From the NCBI GenBank assembly GCA_050953405.1, contig JBMNMP010000003.1, positions 248,001-312,000 of the forward strand: 64,000 nt of DNA, read 5' to 3'. The DNA comes from RUG100 sp050953405 (GTDB lineage: Bacteria; Bacillota; Clostridia; Peptostreptococcales; Anaerovoracaceae). This document shows positions 58,844 through 64,000 of the stretch, piece by piece. The translations under genes and the position numbers were made by a program. The notes under the pieces are model-generated. The model worked only from the letters and a program-made list of their open reading frames with translations, ran no database searches and was not told the DNA's origin. Each line of letters begins with the position of its first letter. Positions within the stretch are counted from its first letter, which is position 1.

Positions 58844-60385
58844 TCAGCTGACCGGCGGCAGGTCATCAGTGCCCGTGGCTTTCCTGGTTAGGTCCGGATA
58901 TGTCTCGTCAAAGGAGAGCTCTCCCGGATGCAGGGTATTGATATCCCTCTGGTGACCGGTCTTTTCACCGATGGCGAGAACGATCATGGGGATGAATACC
59001 GATGCGGCAGCGATGCTGAATACCAGCAGATCACCGAAGGCCAGCATTACCAGGCAGACGATCTGTATTACCATAGCGACCGGCGGGATCCAGCTCTGGC
59101 CGCGGCTTACCCTGGCCTGGAGCATTTCATCCGGCTCGTAGCCACGCTGCTTTAATCTCTTGCGGAAGACGATCTGGGAGCCGCAGATACCTATCCAGGC
59201 CAGTGTGCCCGTGAAGCCGGACAGGGACAGCAGGGATCCGTAAAGGGTCTCCAGTGCTCCTGTCAGCTGCGAAATGAGTCCCAGGATGAGGACCACCCAC
59301 ATGAAGATCACCGTGAACCAGACTGCGTTGCGTGGATTGCCTTTTTTGTTCAGCTTTGTGAGGAATTCCGGTGCCAGGCCTTCAACAGCCAGGCCGTACA
59401 TGGCGCGTACGGTGCCGTAAAAACCGGTGTTGGCACAGCTGAATGCGGCGATCAGGACGACGGCCGACATGATAGTGCCGAAAAATCCCATGTGATATTG
59501 ATCCATGATGTCAGCGAATATTGGCGTTGTATCCGAACCTCTGTCCCATGGATATACGAGGACCACCAGCAGAATGGGGATCATGTAGAGTCCGATGAGT
59601 CGGAAGGATACGCTCCGGCATGCTTTGGGGATGGCCACCTCGGGATTCTGCGATTCCGATGCCGTGAGACCGACTATCTCTGTACCTTCGCAGGTCACCA
59701 GGACCAGAGTCATTGATGTGATGATGATCAGTCCGCCCTTGGGGAACAGCTGAGGTATGAAGCCCTCGCTGCCGCCGAAGTTGACGGCTCCGCCCAGGAA
59801 ATGGTCGCTGCCCCAGAGGCCCACCCAGATGCCGAATGCCAGCAGGATGAACACCAGGATCACGATAACCTTGGTGATCGCCAGTCCGGATTCGATGCGG
59901 GCGAAAATATCAACAGCACTGATGTTGATGATAGTGATCGCCAGCAGGGCGCCGACTGCAGAAGCGATGTAAAAGACCGCGCTGGTCGAGTGCGTCAGAT
60001 ACTGCAGCACGGTGGCTACAGCCACAGCCTCAGAGGGTACATAGCATACCCAGTTGAACCAGTATGACCAGCCCATGCCTATGGATAGCGATGGTCCCAG
60101 AAATTCGTTGGTATAAGCTACGAAAGATCCCTTTCGCGGCAGGTTCACCAGCAGCTCTGCGTAGCAGATCATGACGCCGTATACGATGACACCAACGATA
60201 CCGAATGCGATCAGTATCGCGGGGCCCATCTCTTTGATGCAGAGACCCAGTCCCAGAAAATAACAGGATCCGATGACGCCGCCGAGGCCGATGAAGGAAA
60301 CCTGCCAGCCCTGTATACCTCGTTTGAGGTCATTTTGCTGTTCCGGTGCGGTATTGACCGGTGCACTGTTCTGTTCGTTCAACAT
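58844..60385 (-). CDS. APC-family amino acid permease
   Basis: A 513-residue permease with about twelve membrane helices. The N-terminal helix 1 reads GWQVSFIGLGGVIGSCYFLGLG, the glycine-rich substrate loop of amino acid/polyamine/organocation carriers; FSCANTGFYGTVRAMYGLA and NPRNAVWFTVIFMW are further family segments. Amino acid uptake is likely; the substrate is not readable. AAAGGAGGG precedes the ATG. It lies downstream of, and in the same direction as, the histidine kinase and response regulator genes, separated by a terminator, so it may be their target. Confidence 0.9.
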   Translation of the reverse strand: MLNEQNSAPVNTAPEQQNDLKRGIQGWQVSFIGLGGVIGSCYFLGLGLCIKEMGPAILIAFGIVGVIVYGVMICYAELLVNLPRKGSFVAYTNEFLGPSLSIGMGWSYWFNWVCYVPSEAVAVATVLQYLTHSTSAVFYIASAVGALLAITIINISAVDIFARIESGLAITKVIVILVFILLAFGIWVGLWGSDHFLGGAVNFGGSEGFIPQLFPKGGLIIITSMTLVLVTCEGTEIVGLTASESQNPEVAIPKACRSVSFRLIGLYMIPILLVVLVYPWDRGSDTTPIFADIMDQYHMGFFGTIMSAVVLIAAFSCANTGFYGTVRAMYGLAVEGLAPEFLTKLNKKGNPRNAVWFTVIFMWVVLILGLISQLTGALETLYGSLLSLSGFTGTLAWIGICGSQIVFRKRLKQRGYEPDEMLQARVSRGQSWIPPVAMVIQIVCLVMLAFGDLLVFSIAAASVFIPMIVLAIGEKTGHQRDINTLHPGELSFDETYPDLTRKATGTDDLPPVS

Positions 60386-60416
60386 AGTTGATTCCCTCCT
60401 TTTAATAACTTTGATA

Positions 60417-60456
60417 ATAAAAAGAGGTCAATGCAAATAGACTTTGCATTGACCTC
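60417..60456 (-). terminator. Terminator between response regulator and permease genes
   Basis: GAGGTCAATGCAAA and TTTGCATTGACCTC are perfect 14-base arms; on the minus strand they are followed by TTTTTATTATC. It can end the regulator transcript or attenuate into the permease gene. Confidence 0.88.
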
Positions 60457-60565
60457 GAATAGCTAACTGTTTCAGTTTTCTATTCTGCTTCTCAACAGAA
60501 AGATTGTGCTGCCGCATCCCGGGGAAACTCTCCTTCCTCTTTGCCTGACGGCAGGGGATGGAGCA

Positions 60566-61330
60566 TCATGCGCCCTGTTCTACGACGAATATCAATTTGT
60601 TACGATCCTTTTCCACCTGTATGGAGACCTGCTGCAGTCGTACCGGCCGTTCCAGTATAGTGCCGATGCGCTTGCATATTTCATCTCGCTTGATTGAGTA
60701 GAAAAGCTCTCTCGTATGTTCTATTATAGTAATATTCTGATAATTGTCAAGAACTGATTCTTCATAAATCGTCATAAAGCCGCCAATGGTGACTTCCAGC
60801 AGGTCACCGGTGAGGAAGGCATCTATGCTGTGCGGACCTTTGCCGGTAGTGCTCTTGATGAAGGAGGCCATGTCACGCCTGATGCGATCCTCCAGCTGCT
60901 TTTTCCCGGGTGACAGTCCGGCTGTGGTTCCTCTGCGCCCGGCAACGATCTGCTCGGCCGCATCGGCAAGGCTTTCCATCAGCTCGGCCGGATCGATCGG
61001 CTTGAGGATATATTTGTCGATCCCGGCATCCACAGCGTTGAGCACGGTCTCCACCTCGTTGACGGCTGAAATGACGATGATCGCAGGATCGTTTCCGGTC
61101 TGGCGGATGCGGCGTATCATTTCGATGCCGCCCATCTTCGGCATATAGAGATCGGCGAGGACGATGTCGGGGAGAAAGTCCTCATAAGCTTCCAGTCCTT
61201 CTTGCCCGTTCGCAGCCACCTGCACTTTGCCGGCCCGCCGCCGCAGCATATCGTATAGCTCTTCTCTTGCCTGGGAGTCGTCTTCCACATACAATATCTT
61301 TATCTCTTTCAATATTTCTGCTCTGTGCAC
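60566..61330 (-). CDS. Response regulator with DUF2294-like output domain
   Basis: A 254-residue regulator. Residues 1-125 are a receiver domain: acidic pair EDD, phospho-acceptor D60 in VLADLYMP, and K110 in LKP. Residues about 145-250 resemble DUF2294: RRDMASFIKSTTGKGPHSI, a TGDLLEVTIGGFMT strand pair, then EHTRELFYSIKRDEI and VSIQVEKDRNKLIFVVE. DUF2294 is of unknown function and is rarely described as an output domain; no DNA-binding HTH is present. It starts with GTG, whose G overlaps the kinase stop (TAGTG on the minus strand), so the two are translationally coupled. Confidence 0.82.
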   Translation of the reverse strand: MHRAEILKEIKILYVEDDSQAREELYDMLRRRAGKVQVAANGQEGLEAYEDFLPDIVLADLYMPKMGGIEMIRRIRQTGNDPAIIVISAVNEVETVLNAVDAGIDKYILKPIDPAELMESLADAAEQIVAGRRGTTAGLSPGKKQLEDRIRRDMASFIKSTTGKGPHSIDAFLTGDLLEVTIGGFMTIYEESVLDNYQNITIIEHTRELFYSIKRDEICKRIGTILERPVRLQQVSIQVEKDRNKLIFVVEQGA

Positions 61331-63087
61331 TAATTTTCTCCTCTCTGATCATCAGCCTGCGGCAGTCTGATGGTGAACTGCACGCCGCCCTCAACATTGG
61401 CGAATGTCAGCCTGCCGTCCATGCGTTCTTCAACGATCTTTTTGCATATATAAAGGCCCAGCCCGGTGCCCCCGTACTCTTCGTGTGTCGTAAAATAGGG
61501 CTCGAAGATGTGCTCTGCAGTCTCCGCCGCGATGGGGATGCCGCTGTTGTAGATGGAGATGTCGACGCAGCCTTCTTTTTCAATGCGTGCGATCCGGATG
61601 CGTATCCGTCTATCCTGCGGTTTTGAGGCTACGATCGCATCGCGGGCGTTGTTCAGCAGATTGAAGATGACATGGGTAAGCTCGTTCGCGTATCCGAGGC
61701 AGCTCACTTTTTCATCGGCTTCCTCCTGAACGGTGATCTGGTGCAGAGAAATGCTCTCTTCCATCAGCGAGAGGGCGGTACGCACGTTTTCCATGGGATC
61801 GAAGGCTGTCTTCGCCTTGTCGGGCTTCATGAAGCCCGACAAATCAGATATCGTAGACGACATGTTCGCGATGATGTGTTCTACCTTGGCCACGCTTTTT
61901 TTCATGCGTTCTTCATCGAGATCTCCATACTGGTAGCTGTCAAGAAGGTTGGCGAGTACCAGGTTTATCGAATTCAGGGGCTGCTTCCACTGGTGGGTGA
62001 TGTTCGCCATCATCTCACCGGTCTCCGCCTTTCGCGACTGATAGATCAGAAGGATGTCCTTTTCACGGTTTTCTTCTTCCAGGGTACGCTGGCGGCGCAG
62101 GAAGGGGCGCGAAAACAGAATCAGGAAGATGATCAGGGATGCCATGAGGATGGCTCCCAATATCAGCATGGCATTCTTCAAGCTGTCTATGGGCAGGAAT
62201 ACGGTCGCTTCAGGCTGTATCAGCAGTATCTGCCAGCCGTTTTCCAGTTTCGCGTAGCCGCAGATCTGCTTTTGACCATCGCGTTTGTAGCGCAGGATGC
62301 CGCTTTGTTTGTCTTCGTTGGCTTTCAGCCTGCTGACCAGCTTTTTTGATCGCAGCGCTTTGCTGCTGATGCCGCTCGAATGCACGACAGGGTTCAGCTG
62401 CTTGTCCAGGAGTACAGAAATCCCGTCTTTTGAAAGCCTCATGCGGCGCACCACGTTGATGGAATCGGCCGCCGTGATATCGGCGCCGGCAACGCCCACG
62501 AACTGTCCGTTCACATAGATCGCCCGGGAGTAGGAAAACAGCTCTTTGTGCAGGTCGGGGTCGATATAGGGGCCGACCCAAACGCCGCCCTTTGTCTTCT
62601 GAGGAAGATAAAAGTACTGCATATCTTTGCGTGCGGCCGAAAAGCGCCGGTTGCTGAGGTCGGCGAAGACGGCTGTCGCTTTGCCGCCCTGCATGACGTA
62701 CCAGACTTCCTGGTTGGTGACCGTGACCCTTGGATTGAAGGTAACGTAGAGGCTGTGCACTGAGGTGGACGTGTCCAGCGTGGTGCGCACGATCCTGCTG
62801 AGCTCTTTTTTGTAGGTCGCGATGTATTTCTCTCTGTTTTGATTGAAGGCCACGGTATCGAAAGTACTGGCTACAAAACTGGCAGTGGAATCGGTCAGCC
62901 CGATCATGTGGTTGAACTGTGAATCAAGGTCGCCGGCGCGCTTCTCAGCCGTAGCCGCGATCTTTTTTTCTATTTCGCTGGTGAGATATTTGCTGCTGCG
63001 TATCGTGGCCACAGCACAAAAAAGAAAGGCCACCAGTAATGAGAATATGGAGATGATCGAGATGATTTTTACAGTCGTTCTGTTCAT
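61330..63087 (-). CDS. Sensor histidine kinase with extracytoplasmic dCache domain
   Basis: A 585-residue kinase. TM1 is about residues 8-29, the dCache-type sensor about 35-298 (LYVTFNPRVTV, YFYLPQKTKGGVWVGPYIDPDL, GVAGADITAAD) and TM2 about 304-326. No HAMP domain is seen; a short coiled coil leads to H365 in MANITHQWKQPLNSINL. The ATPase domain has NLLNNARDAI (N box) and GTGLGLYICKKIVEE (G2). The HQW(K/R)QPLN H-box type is common in Campylobacterota kinases, so the gene may have been acquired; that is inference. dCache domains often bind amino acids, fitting the permease nearby. No ribosome binding site; TAGAAT lies six bases before the ATG. Confidence 0.9.
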   Translation of the reverse strand: MNRTTVKIISIISIFSLLVAFLFCAVATIRSSKYLTSEIEKKIAATAEKRAGDLDSQFNHMIGLTDSTASFVASTFDTVAFNQNREKYIATYKKELSRIVRTTLDTSTSVHSLYVTFNPRVTVTNQEVWYVMQGGKATAVFADLSNRRFSAARKDMQYFYLPQKTKGGVWVGPYIDPDLHKELFSYSRAIYVNGQFVGVAGADITAADSINVVRRMRLSKDGISVLLDKQLNPVVHSSGISSKALRSKKLVSRLKANEDKQSGILRYKRDGQKQICGYAKLENGWQILLIQPEATVFLPIDSLKNAMLILGAILMASLIIFLILFSRPFLRRQRTLEEENREKDILLIYQSRKAETGEMMANITHQWKQPLNSINLVLANLLDSYQYGDLDEERMKKSVAKVEHIIANMSSTISDLSGFMKPDKAKTAFDPMENVRTALSLMEESISLHQITVQEEADEKVSCLGYANELTHVIFNLLNNARDAIVASKPQDRRIRIRIARIEKEGCVDISIYNSGIPIAAETAEHIFEPYFTTHEEYGGTGLGLYICKKIVEERMDGRLTFANVEGGVQFTIRLPQADDQRGEN

Positions 63088-63093
63088 GCTGTT

Positions 63094-63122
63094 ATTCTAA
63101 CATAAAACGCATCTGTAATCAG
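63094..63122 (-). promoter_or_regulatory. Histidine kinase promoter, leaderless layout
   Basis: On the minus strand TAGAAT (63099-63094) ends six bases before the ATG; CTGATT (63122-63117) stands 17 bases upstream as a weak -35. Confidence 0.5.
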
Positions 63123-63152
63123 CTGAAATCGCTGAAGAGGCGGCTCGTGTGG

Positions 63153-63158
63153 TATAAT
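63153..63158 (+). promoter_or_regulatory. -10 element of the acetyltransferase gene
   Basis: TATAAT at 63153-63158; the -35 region (CGCTGA at 63130-63135) is weak. Confidence 0.45.
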
Positions 63159-63206
63159 GACTGCATCTGTATGAGTACGCAGAGAACAGCAGTAAAGGAG
63201 CGCAAG

Positions 63207-63626
63207 ATGATAGAATATGTACATGATCTGCCCGTTGATGAATATCTGGATATGAGGATCGAAGCCGGGTGGCGCGGGCTCAGCCGCGGGCAGGCGGAAA
63301 AGGGGATCGCCGGTTCGGCTTACACGGTGGCGGCACGGGACGGTGAAAAAACCGCGGGCATGGCGCGCGTGATCTCTGACGGCGGTTACATCTACCTCAT
63401 CGTGGACGTCATCGTCAGGCCCGCTTATCAGGGGCAGGGCATAGGGACGCACATGATCGCCATGATAGACGAGTGGCTGCAGGAGGAAAGCCGTGGCAAG
63501 CCAACGCTGATGGTATATCTCATGGCTGCCGAAGGCAAGGAAGGATTCTACGAGAGATTCGGCTTCCTGCAGAGGCCTGGAGAACACATGGGCGCCGGCA
63601 TGTCGAAGTGGCTCGACCGCGCCTGA
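63207..63626 (+). CDS. GNAT-family N-acetyltransferase
   Basis: A 139-residue GNAT enzyme using acetyl-CoA. The core reads TAGMARVISDGGYIYLIVDVIVRPAYQGQGIGTHMI, with the acetyl-CoA loop QGQGIG, and GFYERFGFLQRP near the end. The start at 63207 is chosen because AAGGAG lies seven bases upstream; longer frames upstream run into the promoter. The substrate is unknown. Confidence 0.88.
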   Translation: MIEYVHDLPVDEYLDMRIEAGWRGLSRGQAEKGIAGSAYTVAARDGEKTAGMARVISDGGYIYLIVDVIVRPAYQGQGIGTHMIAMIDEWLQEESRGKPTLMVYLMAAEGKEGFYERFGFLQRPGEHMGAGMSKWLDRA

Positions 63627-63647
63627 ATGGTGCGGGGAGCCGCAGTA

Positions 63648-64000
63648 TCAGAGAATCTTTTCGTACAGGGCGACCTGCGGGATCCCGTTCATCTCGATGT
63701 TCAGGTCAAAGATCTCCACAAAACGGAAGCCGGCGTTTTCGAACATCTTCCGCGCCGGGAGGTTGTTGGGAACAGTCTCCACGCGCAGTGACTGGTAACC
63801 CTGAGAGCGGGCCATTTCTACGGCGGAGCTTACCATAAAAGTGCCCACTCCCTTTTTATGCTCGGGATCGGCGGCTACGGTGCGCAGCCCGATGAACTTG
63901 CCCGGAGCTGTTGGTGTCAGCCATCCGGCGCGCGTGTAATCGTCGAGGGGTTCCGGCGTGTAATTGCAGGCTCCCAGTACGCTGTCTCCATCGATGCACA
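63648..64000 (-). CDS. GNAT-family N-acetyltransferase, partial
   Basis: The frame is open to the window edge, so the N-terminal part is missing; 116 residues remain. They read IDGDSVLGACNYTPEPLD, then RTVAADPEHKKGVGTFMVSSA (acetyl-CoA loop KKGVGT), ETVPNNLPARKMFENAGF and FVEIFDLNIEMNGI. This is a normal GNAT C-terminal half. It converges on the neighbouring acetyltransferase but is not a close repeat of it. The substrate is unknown. Confidence 0.85.
   Translation of the reverse strand, partial: CIDGDSVLGACNYTPEPLDDYTRAGWLTPTAPGKFIGLRTVAADPEHKKGVGTFMVSSAVEMARSQGYQSLRVETVPNNLPARKMFENAGFRFVEIFDLNIEMNGIPQVALYEKIL

Noticed and set aside
1..64000. CRISPR array, prophage or insertion sequence
   Set aside because: No regularly spaced repeats, transposase, integrase or phage structural genes were seen.

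Overview
The window is a piece of chromosome from an anaerobic, low-to-mid GC Gram-positive bacterium, most likely class Clostridia and perhaps near the Anaerovoracaceae (Family XIII); this placement is inference from gene content. The evidence is a tmk-holB-ricT-trmN6-abrB order like that of Bacillota, AGGAGG-type ribosome binding sites, a PerR-type regulator, class III fructose-bisphosphatase, two-subunit Fe-S fumarase, a flavodiiron-rubredoxin protein, Fe-S dihydropyrimidine dehydrogenase subunits and a complete hydrogenase maturation set. No phage, insertion sequence or CRISPR array was seen.

Layout. 1-5.6 kb: the 3' end of htpG, a lipase-like gene, then an overlapping run of a 43-residue membrane protein, tmk, holB, ricT, trmN6 and a DUF948-like gene, followed by an AbrB-type regulator. 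5.6-8.4 kb: murA and an Fe-S protein gene, both broken by single-base insertions, flanking an intact perR and a structured non-coding stretch. 8.5-11.8 kb: fumarase subunits and fbp. 12-17.7 kb: tRNA-Arg and hypABFCDE. 17.7-21.3 kb: a LytTR regulator, two membrane proteins of unknown function and citrate synthase. 21.4-29.8 kb: uvrBA, a nicotinate phosphoribosyltransferase, a solo HicB-like protein and a beta-CASP nuclease. 29.8-39.4 kb: a catabolic block with a sigma-54 activator, a class III aminotransferase, a LacI-type regulator, two PreA-like flavoproteins, a carbamoylase and PreT, consistent with reductive pyrimidine breakdown to beta-alanine and its transamination, though no dihydropyrimidinase is in view. 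39.7-43.6 kb: an EamA exporter, signal peptidase I and a lipoprotein M28 peptidase. 43.8-48.7 kb: an Rrf2 regulator with three cysteines, metY, cysK, 5-formyltetrahydrofolate cyclo-ligase, a cysteine-rich membrane protein and a LOG-family protein. 48.9-55.1 kb: flavodiiron-rubredoxin protein, two secreted proteins and diaminopropionate ammonia-lyase. 55.4-64 kb: a WYL regulator, a SEC-C protein, a zinc-ribbon Ltp-type protein, an amino acid permease beside a two-component pair whose response regulator carries a DUF2294-like output domain, and two acetyltransferases.

The most interesting signals are: (i) four genes (lipase, uvrB, SGNH protein, histidine kinase) whose -10 box sits 6-7 bases before the start codon with no ribosome binding site, implying leaderless mRNAs; (ii) about seven single-base insertions, all in G/C runs, inside a 2.2-kb stretch that includes murA; (iii) the REC-DUF2294 response regulator; (iv) a structured RNA candidate after perR; (v) several perfect inverted repeats sitting on promoters. 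All assignments come from reading the sequence; no database search was run.
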